From Rostratula benghalensis (taxonomy: Eukaryota > Chordata > Aves > Charadriiformes > Rostratulidae): 64,000 nt of DNA. The stretch lies in NCBI GenBank assembly GCA_013399305.1, contig VXAI01000069.1:1047588-1111587 (forward strand), written 5' to 3'. Below the pieces are notes generated by a model. The model saw only the letters and a program-made list of their open reading frames with translations. It was not told the origin of the DNA and did not search any database. The translations under genes and the position numbers were made by a program. This document shows, one piece after another, positions 1-12,800 of the stretch. How positions within the stretch are numbered: position 1 is the first letter of the stretch; the number at the start of each line of letters is the position of its first letter.

Positions 1-499
1 AGATGCTGTTAACGTTCACATGGGAGCCTCAGTGCACGTGCAACAGAAGATGTAGTCCAAAATCTGCACATCAAGACGTCACACCACAGTGACAGAATAA
101 AGTTTTCCAATAAAATTAAAAATATATTTACATAAATAAAGACCTTATTTTAACCTGCTGCTCAAACACATGTGCAAAATAAACTGCAAGATAAGATCAC
201 TGTATAAAATGACCAAGATCCAGTTGGGGTGCCTTAAATTGCTCCCCAGGCAAGTTTTCAACTACAGGCACTGGCTGCAGTCCTAAAACTCCCATACATT
301 TGCCCTGGTAGACCTCAGCCAGGCTCATTGCAGACTCTCACACTCTGTGCATCTGACTGTAAAGCGGAATTTTGCCGTTAGCAAGGCACAGCACTGCCCC
401 GCACTCTGGTCCTGCTCAGTGCAGCCAATTACGCTGTGGAATTCCCTCCCATCAGGCATGAAGAAAATAATTCAGCACATTATGCTTGAGCATACCAGT
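1..499. other. 3' flank, no gene seen
   Basis: AT-rich sequence with plus-strand AATAAA motifs near 95-150. No splice-bounded open segment was found on either strand. Confidence 0.4.
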
Positions 500-755
500 A
501 TCTGGGTGGGCACTCCAATTTATTAAAAGAATAACTATATGTAAGCATCAGAAAAGACTTTAACTACAGCTCCATGAAAGATCCTGTGCAGAGATCTCTT
601 GAGGAGCTGTGGACAATACTCCCAAAAGGAAACCCGAGACCATCCTCGGAATTACAACATCATCCACTACAGCAAGGAAGCATAAAACAGCTCATTAGCA
701 GCTCTATCGAGTGACAGACCTAAAGCCAGCTCCAAAGTTGCTCACACCTGCCTGC
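500..755 (-). other. Probable 3' untranslated region
   Basis: Sequence following the stop codon has no further splice signals in frame. An AATAAA on the minus strand at 519-524 would place cleavage near 500. The extent is inferred from that single hexamer. Confidence 0.4.
519..524 (-). terminator. Candidate poly(A) signal AATAAA
   Basis: This is a canonical hexamer on the minus strand about 235 bases after the proposed stop codon. No clear GT-rich element was seen just downstream. Confidence 0.35.
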
Positions 756-865
756 CTATAGCGCCTGCCAAAAAGCCAAATTCCACCAGGGAAAGAATCC
801 TTGTTCCTCTTCTGCATCTGGATCTTGAAACCCCAATATGCTCCAGGGAACCATGGGCTTTAGAG
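756..865 (-). CDS. Terminal coding exon 21 with stop codon
   Basis: The acceptor CCTGGCCATGCACCCTGCAG is preceded by pyrimidines. In the phase left by exon 20 it encodes [20 protein letters not shown] then [15 protein letters not shown] and a TAG stop at 756-758. The acidic run followed by an aromatic, Trp-rich end suggests a short binding motif at the C-terminus. The exact phase match and the natural stop make this a good last exon. Another frame is open a little further but does not match exon 20. Confidence 0.72.
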
Positions 866-3800
866 CTGCAGGGTGCATGGCCAGGGAGGAAAGATGGGCA
901 GATGCTCTCAGATCCCTCCCCACAAATGAATGAACGCCACACTACTGTGTTTCTAATGTGAAAACCCAAAATGCCATTAAAAATATTAATCAATACCAAG
1001 TAGCGCTATTTTAAGTAGCCCAGCAAAACTTACACAGTTTGATCTTTCGAGAAATATGATAATGAGTTAGGAGAAATTAAACTAACAACTGACATGCACA
1101 CACAAGTACCTATCAGAGTTTCAGTGACTGATTTTTCCTGGAATACAAAGAGCACTCCCACATCATACAACACTCTATAGAAGATGGGAACAGCCTCAGT
1201 TAGAAACCAGACATTTTTATCTTCATGGAAATCCTCTCCAATTGCAGCAAACTGCTAGATAAATGATGATAAACAGATGATTATGCTATGTGGTAGAATG
1301 GGTGAGAAAGATGCTATTTTTATTCAGACAAATTAATAAGAAATTTCATCCCTCTGTAATGGTGTCTTGGAAGTGTGAAAAAATCCCAACCTACTCTAAC
1401 ACCAGCACTGTTTGTTTTCCTTCCTGATATAAATAACATTAACACTATCAGAATTTACTGCATCTTTACCATACAAGACGTAAAACGAGATGCAATAGAG
1501 CTGTAGTAGTATGCAGTTGTAATAAGCCCAGCACCACAGATCCTATACAGCAGCAGAATATTAAACAGCAGAAAATTAGAACTCCTTGGTCTGCCAGAAT
1601 GCTGCAAGGCACCACACCCACTGATTTGCAAGCCTACATATAAGATTTTCTTCAGAAGAAATTACAATTTGCAAGAACTAAAACTTCCCGATTCTTCCCT
1701 ACATGATTCTTGCCCTTCCACTGCAAGAATATAAACCTATGGGCTTTTTTCTACGCATTGAACTAGGTTTTAAGTTTTGATCCCAAAAAACATTGCACCT
1801 AAATAGATGAAGTCATACGAAAGGAAGACTGGGGGCGGGGGTGGGTTTCTGAGCTTGGGAGAGAAAAAGATTTCACAGCAGCCCGAGTTCCTTGATCACT
1901 TCACTGTGATGTCCCCATTGCCTAAAAAACTGCCTTAAAGCCAATTCTAGGCTTAATCAGTTCTTCAAAGAAAAGCGTGGTTTGGGGGCACAGAAAAGAC
2001 CGTTTCACCTCTCTCTTAGATTACCAAGACCCGTCTAGCAAAAGTTTATAGCAAAACAGAGATCCCAAAAGGAGACAGTCTGAGTGGCAGCCGGTGTGAC
2101 CCTCTCTGCCGGCCACCACCGCAGCGAGCGGGTACGGAGTCGGAGGCTGGCACAGGCACCCCAACCAGCCACCACATCTTCCAGATTTGGGACCAAGGCT
2201 GCATTGGCAGGAGGCAGGGCAGGGCCTGAAGCAGGTTTAAGGGAGGGGGTGTGGGGGCAGCTGGCCTGGGAAAGGCACAGGAGTTCAGGAATCCCTGTCC
2301 TGGCCCGCACGAAGGGACCTGTGGCCCCAGTTGCAGGATGTGAGTGCTCAGAAGCCCGGTCAGTTATGTACCACGTTGAGATTTATGTTGCAGTAACAAG
2401 TCACTTATCATGGCAAAACTTGTGAGGGAGAAGTTCAAAAGGCTCCTTGTTACACGTAGGAGGGCAGGAACTAACAAGAATCTACTTTCTAGGTTTCCTG
2501 TCCCTGCCATGGCACTGAGACACTTTCTAACTATTTCCCAGTCAGCATTTTGCCTTTTACATTGACAAACCTGCAGAAATTTTAAGGAATCCCTACCTCT
2601 GGGAAAGAATGTATTTAGTAACAAACCTGCTAAGAGATACCACCTACGCTAGGTTTTTCAGTATTAATTACCTACCTTATGAAGACAATAAAAGTCAGAT
2701 CCATTACAAACAACGGCCGGTTCTTCTAGCCCTTGAAGGACAACATCTTTGCAGGACCCCCTGGTGTTTGTAGCCCCATGTGGGACGTCCCAGGGCTGCA
2801 CCCAGATGCTTGGTCACACCACAGTCTGAGAGTTAATGCCCCAGCTTCTGCCCTGTGTCATCATCCTGCCATCACTGGAGCAGAATTTCAAGCCTCACTG
2901 TCTGTCTGGGGTAATAACTTAAATCCTATCCCATAGCCCCCTTCAAAACAACAACCTCTAACAAGATTTATTTTTTTTTTAAATGTGTTGTGCATAACCA
3001 GTGTTCAGCTGCACAGTAGATGGCAGTAAATCTTCACTTGTCACATTAGAGACCCTCCGGCCTCCCTCCAGAACTGAAAGAATTTGTGAACACATTTATG
3101 GCATTTTTCAACACACTGTAGGAGTAGAATCCTGCTCAGCTCTTCAGCTTTCTCCTCATCCTTTTCCCTAGGTGTGCACAAATACGATTCTCTTATTTCA
3201 CACACGGTTCATTGCCAGAGCTCTAAAGCAATGGGATGCACACTCAGTTTAGCACTACCGGATGAAGACTGGTTTATTTCAGTGTAATATAATCCAAAAA
3301 CGTATAAAATGTAAAAGAAAAGATTCTTAATCACAGCTGTAAATGTGTTGACACATACAGGGTGAGGAAGGGAAAAAACATACTTGGTGTTGCTGACAGT
3401 ATGTCAAATAGCATTACCAGAAAGAGAAGCAAGCTGCAGCATGTGATTTGGATGACTCTTTGGGACACAGAATTTTATCTTGATTTAGACTTTCTGCCAC
3501 AGAAAAGCATCCTCTTCCTGCCAAGCCTTTGCAAAGCTCCGAATCTCGCTTAAGTTCTCAAGCACTCATCATTTAACCTCTTCCACCAAAGATGCTGTTT
3601 CAAACTTCAAAACACTCTATATCCCAGTTCTCAAAAGTACATTTCCTAAAGCATTTTACACCTATGGATGTCAGCTCCTAGTATTTTACAGGACACATGA
3701 AACCATAAAAATCAAGCTAAGAAAAGGGTTTTCATAGAAGGTTTGACCCAGAACACCAACTGGTAGAGGTATTTCCAGTTACCTGGAACTGAATCAGATC

Positions 3801-6800
3801 CTCTGATTAGGCCCAAAATAAACAGAGGATTTCTAGACCAGCTTTTTGATCAAGCTTACTGTTGGTTAAGTGGCCATAATTCCAGCGAAATTGTACCATT
3901 GAAGACAGGAAGGCAGAGGCTGTTCAGTACCTGCTCTTCACACACTGTCCAGTGTACGGTGTACCAAGCTCATCTCCAAACACACTGTTATGCCTTGTTG
4001 TGTTTCAGACACCTTCGTAGGAAGCAGTGAGAAACCACAAAACAACCTCTCTTTGCATTGCATGATACTAAGTAAACTGGACTAATACTAACTTGTAACA
4101 GCACACAGAAATCTGCTTTGTATCACATCTTTCAGACAGACTGCATTCCAAAATAATTTTGGTGCCAGCTCTCGCATTCCCAAAAGTGCCTTAAAAACCA
4201 CCTTGCAACCATCTGCAGAAGTCTCGTGACTTGCATTCAGCACTTGAGCACTGGCCCTCCAGGAATTTTGGGCTAGCATTCAAGATCAGTACCCTGGCAA
4301 TCTGCACAGGGCAGTGTGGAAGTGTGAAATCACCGGGACTCAAAACCCCACCAGAAATGTCTTCTGACCACACTTCTTTTACACAAAGGTCAGTCAAACT
4401 GCTACTGCAGCTCTGTTTCTCATGAGCAGCAGTTGGATTGCTCACATAATGCAGTTTTCCTGCAGCGTTGCAATCGCCTCCGCATTGCTCCAGGGCCTTG
4501 GGGACAGCAGGGACAGAGATTTACGCTGGGGCTCGCACACAATACTGCCCTTGTGCCCTCCCTTCTTCCAGCGTGGGACTTGCACACAGTGAGTGAAAGT
4601 GCTTACAAACAATACAAGCTCTCTTCAGCTCAATAATGGTGTAGATTCAGTGCTCTTGTGATTTTGAAGTACTCTGTACACATATTTGACCTTTCTAAAA
4701 GACCCACCAGGGATGCCTAGCACCCACTTACTGCAGAAACAGAAGGGAAAGAAAAAACTATCTATGAATACTGGACTACTAGCTGCTATGCAGATGAGCT
4801 GGATGCAACATAGTTGCCTTGGTCAAGTTTGACTTGCTTGAACACAGGAAAAAAAGTTAAAGAGGAAATTATTAAGTGCCAGGGAAAAAAATCTGTACAT
4901 TTTGACAAGCCACCTGCTGTCAGCCAGGGCAACAACTGGTGAAGTTCTCCCAACAAGGCTATCTCTAGGGTGAAAGGGCCGAGCCCACTTAAAGTTGATA
5001 CCAGTAGTATGCTCAAACATCGAGGGAACTCTAGAAATGTCAGTTTCTCACAGCTATATAGACAAAGTTTTAAATAATAGGGTTTTTTTAAGATGGTGGG
5101 GTTTTTTTCTTGATACTTTTCAATGTCCACAAAAACGAGCAACTGAAGTTAGGACAAATACCTCTTACAAACTGTAAAAATGGAATGGAAATGAAAAGTC
5201 CCCTTGATGAAATATGCACATATACACGGGTGTCTTTCCGTAAATATGAACAGCTACAGAAACTGAGAGCAGCCCCGAAGAGAAGGACTTGGAGGTGTTG
5301 GTTGATGAGAAGCTCCAATGAGCCACAATGTGCTCTCAGCCCAGAAAGCCAACTGCATCCTGAGCTGCATCAAAAGAAGGATGGCCAGCAGGTTGAGAGG
5401 TGATCCTACCCCTCTACTCTTCTCTGGTGACACCCCACCTGGAGTACTGTGTCCAGCTCTGAAGCTTTCAACATATGAAAGACATGGACCTGTTGGAGCA
5501 AGTCCAGAGGCAGCCCACGATGATCAGAGGGCTGGAGCACCTCTCCTTATGAGGACAGGCTGAGAGAGTTGGGATTGTTCAGTCTGTAGAAGAGAAGGGT
5601 CCAGGGAGACCCTGTAGTGGCCTTCCAATACCTAAAGGGGGTTACAGGAGAGATGGGGAGGGAGTGTAGTGGTAGGAGGAGGAGTAGCGGTTTTAAACTG
5701 AAAGAGGGGAGATTTACATCAGATATTACAGAGAAATTCTTTCAGTAATACAGAAATTCTTTGCTGCATTTAGGCTCTGGTCACTACAAGTTAGATGTTC
5801 TATCATATGGTATTTACACGTTTACTCCAGAGCAGCACTTGCTCCACCCTTACTGAAGGATAAAGTGTTCAGGAAAAGAAAGCAAAAATCCTAGCGGTGA
5901 CATCCACACGCTCTCGCTTTAGAGGAGCTAATCTTTCAGTATGAGCAAAATGAGCAAGATAAGCATCTCTTCACACTCCATTAAGTTATGAGTCTCCTCC
6001 ATATCAAAGACAACTTACAACAGCTGAGTCATACACAGAGTTTATGTGATGTCCACTTGTCCAATAGAAACGTCCTTACAGAACCTAAAGATTTTCATCC
6101 CTAGAGGAAACTATAAACAAGTCTCCAATACTGCAACACCAAATATACAAGATCCAGACAGACTCACAGACTTGTGACCTTTGTAATTACACCCCGTCGC
6201 GGGCAGCTCGCTGGAGTAGGGGCAAGCCTATTTATGGCAACAACAAATCACTGCACGTTAGCCCCTGTCTGAGAGCCTGGAGACTGGCATACCTGAACCG
6301 TCAAATATCCCAGAATTCCTCACCATCTCTGGCTCATGAGCAAGGATTTTCACTAAAATCCTGTTTCTGTTCCTTTTAGAGTCACGGGAACAGCTTGCTC
6401 AGCAGTAGTCAGCACTGAGTACTGGCTCCTCATGCTGTGGCATCGTACCCTTTTGCGTTGTCCATTCCCATGTTAGAACTAAAACCAAGGCAGGTTGGGG
6501 ATGAGTGCAGTTAAGTACAGTTGTACTTGGATAAACATTACCATACCCTCCTTAAATATTGACTTCAGAGTACCATATCAGCCTCATTTGATACAACTAG
6601 GTTGTTCTGCTCCCCTCCAAATAGAAAATGAAGTGTTTATAATAAAGTGAGGTATTTATTGAACAGTCCTGCCTTCTATTTCATCAATTCTAGCCCCTCT
6701 ACCATCTTTACCTTGAATTGGGTCTCCCTCTTTTCTAGCATCATTTTCCTCAAACATGTAAATTTTTCCATCAACCATGGAATTTATTTTTTTTTTTTTA

Positions 6801-9800
6801 ACTTCCCAGGCTGAGCATCCCTGCTGGTTTTTCAGTTATCGAGTGGGAGGAGTGCAGTAGATATTTTGCAAGTGCTTCTTAACAAAAGCCAATTTTTTTT
6901 CTCAATCAACTTTGCTCTAAGATTTTCCCCAGAGTTATGAAATTCAACCTTTCTGAAACACCAAATCAGCATGTTACCCGTACAAAACAGCATATGCCTC
7001 TTCGATGGGAAGTAGGTCATGTTCACTGGTCCCTAGGCAACCACCAAATCTCACTCCCTTGATCAATTCATCTGCATCCCTGTTTGTGACGTCTGAAATG
7101 GATTCAGCTGGTGTTGTGTGCGGTGGTTCGGGTTGTTTTTTTTTTATTAAAAGATTATTATCTGTTTTTAGCATTGCTAACTGTGCTGCTATTGGCTGCA
7201 TCAGATCTCTGGTATATTGAATGGCCCATTTTTAAATATTCCATATCCGTTTTCCTTCTCCTCCCACACATGGCCATACAACCCATTAGTTCCCACCAGT
7301 CTCTGGTTTTATTTAACAGATTCTTTCCCAGATCTTGTTTATCCAATTAATCCTTATGCAGTGAAAATTCAGTGGATTACTCATTGATTCTTTAACACTG
7401 TAACATACAGCACTTTTTTTTTTTTTTTTTTTAAATGCTCATCCTTTCTAAGAGTCTGGAGGACCAGCTGAGCAGAGGAGAAACTTACAGAGAGTATAGC
7501 CCATAGCAAACTGCACTGCACCAGACACGTGAAAACAAGCAGTGCAATTGTTCGGTTGAGATAACCTGACTTGGCACCGGTTCAGCCGTTGAAGTATCCC
7601 ATGAGTTTTACGACCCTAGTCACGCAAATAGTTCCCCAAGGTTTGAGCAATACACGTCACTCACAGCCACTGAGAATATCAGTTCCCTCCTGCTGGTCTT
7701 CCACAGCCCATCAGTGCCACAGGAGCAATTTCTCTCTCACATATTTTTGCGATAGGGGATCAATTCTTGACCAGCAAGCTGAGCTCAGTTTGTACATTTG
7801 ACTTAGCAATAGCACACAGTCTCATAAATTCAGTGTTAATTCACTGCCTTCCTATTTGCTTCTTACAATGTCCAGACAGGCTTTGCCCTCCAGTTTCTGA
7901 GGTACAGGCTGGCTGCTGCACACAGGGAGCTCTGCAGCTCCCTGGAACGTGGCCCAAAGTTGTGCTTGGGCTCTACTATCAGGATTAATTTTCTTGGCTT
8001 ATAAGGAAACCGTTTATAAGCTGCTGCATATTTTTTCTTTCTTCTTCCTGACAATTACCTTTTGGTTATAGATCAGAACTGAGAACAACACCACCTTAGC
8101 TACACCTAGAGACATCTTGAGCATATTTTAAATACGGCCTTGCAGATAAGAGATGGTTATGAAAAAAATTTTCCCATTCTTGGCTGGGAAAAAAAGTGTC
8201 CCTTCTGGTTATCAGTCGTAAAAGACACAGAGGAATAAGGGAAACTTTCTTCATGCTGATTAGAAGTGGCATTCAGGTGCCAGTGCCTCAGAAAAGACCA
8301 CCATGTACAACCACTGACTGACCCCAGCTGCCGCCTGCCCCAGCCCAGCTAAGGAGAGGAGGTAATAGTCCTCTCCCAGACAAGCAATGTCAGGTGGCAG
8401 CAATTTTTCCTACTCAGCAAATGCATCAAAAAAGAGAAATGAAGTAGACGTAGGTTAGATCTTCACTAGGGAAAGAAGGAGAAATACATCTAGGCTTCAC
8501 TCCTCACCTCAGAGCCATTGCTTGCACTGATTGCGGCTCGTCTTAATATCAGCATCTTACATTAGCTCTCCAGAGCAGCAGGCCAGGAAGCCTAACAATA
8601 AAAGGCATTTTGGGAAAGCTGTTTTCATTCATTCTTATCCCACTGGTTCCAGGGACCAGGGGTTTGGGGCCTTGACTTCGCTGTGTGACTGGTGTTCACA
8701 TAGCTGCAGCCTTAAAACCTGCTGGGCATGACCGCCTGCAGACACAGCAGATTTCCATCTGTCTTCATCATCAAGCTGTGGCTGTCAATCCCACCAGCTT
8801 CACGGGAAACCCTGGTGTTACCAATCAGCTTAGCCTACTGTGCACACGCCACACAGCTATAAAACCATAAAATTATTGTTTTTACAAGGGCAGTGGATTT
8901 AAAATTGCCCGACCCCGCCAATTTGAGAAAGACAAGGCCATTGGACAAAGAGAAATACGTATAGAATGGATAAAGTGATGTACTCCAGCATCTGGGCATG
9001 TAACCGTACCCTGAATCTACAACATATATATATATAAGCACAACATAGAAAAGGTATTTTGCATTTCTCACAGCCTGGTGTTTACCAGAACTGTCCTTGG
9101 AAGAGCAGTTCACCACATGATCTCTGAAGGCAGCAATGGCAGCAGCATCGTCTATGGGTACAGAGACAACAGGTGGGAGAAGCAGACGAGACAAGTTTTC
9201 TTTTAGGTGTATGAAGTTTGTATTTCATTCATGCTATTTGTGAAATGGAATACCATCAGCAAGTAGTCATGAGGCTGCAAGTTAGGAAATTACATCATAT
9301 ATTTGGCAAAAACTGCAGGATATAAATAACCTGGAACATCAAACCTTTCATAGAAACAGACGCAAAAAGGGATTCACTTGCCCCTGGGCAATTCGCAGTG
9401 TGTAACATTTATGTGTGGATGGGCAAGCTGTTTTTAGCTTCCCAGAAGTCAAGACAGACCTAGCAGAACTGGATTGCACATTCCCACAAGCAGGGCAGCA
9501 GGTGATTGTTGCATAGCAAAGAAGTTAATTTGGTACACTGAAAAAGCATAAATCCATGAAAGAACATAAGAAACCTTTTTCTTTCTCTCCATTCCCCTAT
9601 TCAACGTAGGTACACAAAGAGAAAATATTCTGAACGCTGTAATGTAGACTAAATAGTCCTTATGAAAAATTCTCTGTAGCCAACCTTACAGCTGATACCG
9701 TATTACCTCCCCCCTTACCTTTGGATTATTTTAAACCCATTTGTGGGTAGTTCAACACCTAGATCCTGACCCAGCAGAGATAAAAGCACAGGAATAATTT

Positions 9801-12800
9801 TGTTCCCACACCCTATCTTACATGTCCTTGCCCAGCTGTGCATACAGGCTTTCAGAACAGGGCATGCCGAAGCGTAAGTGACCCAAAAGAAATGAAATTA
9901 AATGAAATGAACTAACGTTTATTGTCTTCTGCTTTTATATTATAATGAGTTAGCTCTGTGGATAAAGTCAGGCATGGATTTCTGAGATCCACAGGGCACT
10001 GGACCACGCATCTCTCAGCAGCTGTTGGCATCCTACATCGATGGTGGCACGGAGGCACTTCTCCTGCGCACTGGAATGAGTACAGCATCAACCTGGCAGC
10101 TAGGGAGCCTTCAGAAGGAGGAGCTGTGAGTAGACAAACCTGTCTGTTAGGCCAAACAGTTTTAATTCCTTAACAGAGAATGCAAATGAAAAGAAGACAT
10201 GGTTTGAAAATACTCTCAGCACTTCCCCACACTGAGTTTTAGAACCTCTCCTTCTTCCTTCCCACTCCCACTGTGAGATGAGCAACAGCCTCAGTGCGTT
10301 GCTGAAGAAAGATGCATCTGGCTCCCACCCCTTCTGCAAACATCCTTGCTTGCATGGAGCTAGTACTTTCCAGTGAAATATTAAAACACCTTCCAAGCAA
10401 AATACTTCATCCTCCCTGAGTGCAGAGCAGGCACAACAAAACCCCAGCAGTTCCAGTAGGTACTATGCAACCATCCACAGAACTAACTTCTTGCCATCCT
10501 GCTCCTCTCTGTCTTGCCACATCGTAGGAGCTCAAGTAATCACTTCAATCTGGATTTCCCACGTTAAAGATTTGCATTGCTGGCCTCACCTCCCCAGAAT
10601 TAACTCTTGGTATTTCAATTGTCTGCAAAGCAATTTCTTTCTTCAAGAACTTCAAGGTGCTTTAGTAACTCCGCATAATGATGCTTTACAGTTCTGGATT
10701 GTCAGCTACAGACCATAACGTACATTTTACAGGTGAGCACAGGGAGGGAAAGCACAGAAATTGAGTGAATCCACCAGAAGCAGGACCACGACTCTGGCAT
10801 TTTCTTAAACAAATGGTGCTAGCATGCATGCTTGGCTAGCAGGAGGTGTACCCCCATGGCTTCAGGAAGCCTCCCACAAGCTAAATAAACACTGCTCTGA
10901 GCAGAGGTGTTCATTGCTCAGCCAAGCTTAGCTGGATATGGCTTGAAACACTGCAGAAGGCAGATACTGCAGCTTTTAGAGACGTGCCAGGAAATGAGGA
11001 CTGCTTGCCTATTCTAAGGCTTGCTGCATTTCTTTGTCTTGCAGCTACAATTAATAACCATATGCAGAAGTTCTGAGATTTCTAATAGTTAATTAGAATC
11101 ACGATCACATAAAAATATTATTGCAGAATAAAAATCATCTAAACACTGAGAAACAATTTAAAGCGAATGGCAGTCTCACTGATTGAGGTTGTCCAGATGT
11201 TACAGAGAAATTTATTCCTTCCTTCTAGCACTGCCATGATTTTAAGATACAAATATAAACAAATCTTTATAGTGTTACCCATCGGCCTTCACACACAGCT
11301 GCTGTAATCACTCCTCCCCTAGCCTTTTCTTATTTTCCATAATGATTTTACCTATTTTGATCTTTCCCTCTTAGTCATTCTCTCTTGCAGCGCAGACAGT
11401 AAAACACAAATGTTATTTAAGTGCAGAAATCCTTAAAGTAGATTTCACTGGGGTTAGGGGCTATTTTTAGCCTGGCTAGCACAGATATGCACCAAAGTGT
11501 TTACTAGCTTGAACATAGGTCATAAAGTCTGCATTTGTCATTACCAAAGACCACCTGCAGTTTAAATAATTTATTATCAGTGACAACTGTTTATTACTCT
11601 CCAACAGGCAAATAAATTTAACCCTTCTCTATCAGTCATAAAGCTCCTGAGTGAACACCACTGCACCGACCTTTGTGGTGTCTCTCAAGTGTATGTCTTT
11701 CAATCCTTGTCCCTACAGAAACATAGAGGGGAATCTCTGACCTCAGATTTACAAGCTTTCCATGCCCCTCAGGTCTTTAAGTGGGAAGTGCCAATTAGAC
11801 ACGCGGAGCCAAGCAATTCCCCCTCTCCCCCCCTGGCTAGGAAATGTCCCAGAGACAGCAGATAAGTTATCCGGGAAATAAAGCAAGCCCATCTGCAGAA
11901 GGTAATGGAAAGAATTCAAGAAGCCAGACCTGAGAGCTGGTTACATTACTGAATACCCACCACTTCACACATTATCTATTTCAGTATTATTTCACCTCAA
12001 ATTAACCCTGCAGGCAATTGCAAATCCCTGTAAAATATTCAGGTTGAAACACAAAGCCATTTACTTTGCACAGTATTTTCAAAATCTCTCTCGTACTGCC
12101 TTTATCACTTATTATGTCTTCATTAGCTTTCTGTTGCCTGTCATCACCTCTGTGTTCCTACTGCAAACTCATTAAGAACTTCCTAAAGAAGTCTCCTGGC
12201 CCACCTCTCCCTTGCTGACAGCTTTGGGCAGGAGACTGAGGGAAGTTGCAAAAGACACGAAGGTCTTAATTCAACAGGTTTGGGCAAACACAAGAATTTG
12301 ATCATAGGTAGTAATTTCCAAGATCAGGGCTAAATGGCTCCATGATGGGTCTTTTCTATTAAAAAGGGACTGCATTTCAGCCCAGAAAAGCTGCTCTACA
12401 GTTCAGTCTAGTAATAAAGCAAAGGATGGAGGAAGGAATTGCAATTTTTTTTCACATCAAGGTAATTCTCCCTGGGAATGCTGCATTATTATATTTGGCC
12501 AGCACACCACAAATATGATAAGCCTAGATTCCCAGTCACCCTTAGCTTCCTTTGTAGTCAATAGATGGTCAACAAAGACACTTGAAGGTTATAATTTGGA
12601 TTTTTGATTGCCTGGATTGGGAACAATGCAACACTTCTCTATGACTAATTACCACAAGAAATAAAAACAAGTTTGGTCTTTTCTTCGTAAGCCTAATGAA
12701 GAGAACTTGAGCTTCTAAAGACAAAACAGATTCCTGTTTTACTCCTCTTCATAATGAATTCATGTTAAATAAAGCAAGATCATCTTGCATCTAAACCAGG

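Larger units (their letters stand above)
8079..9718 (-). other. Introns around exons 17 and 18
   Basis: Short introns separate the clustered C-terminal exons. An AT dinucleotide run sits at about 9024-9036. Nothing else was recognised. Confidence 0.4.

Noticed and set aside
5088..5563. ORFs of 76-97 codons around 5.1-5.6 kb
   Set aside because: They overlap the CR1 fragment and reflect broken CR1 coding sequence or its shadows.
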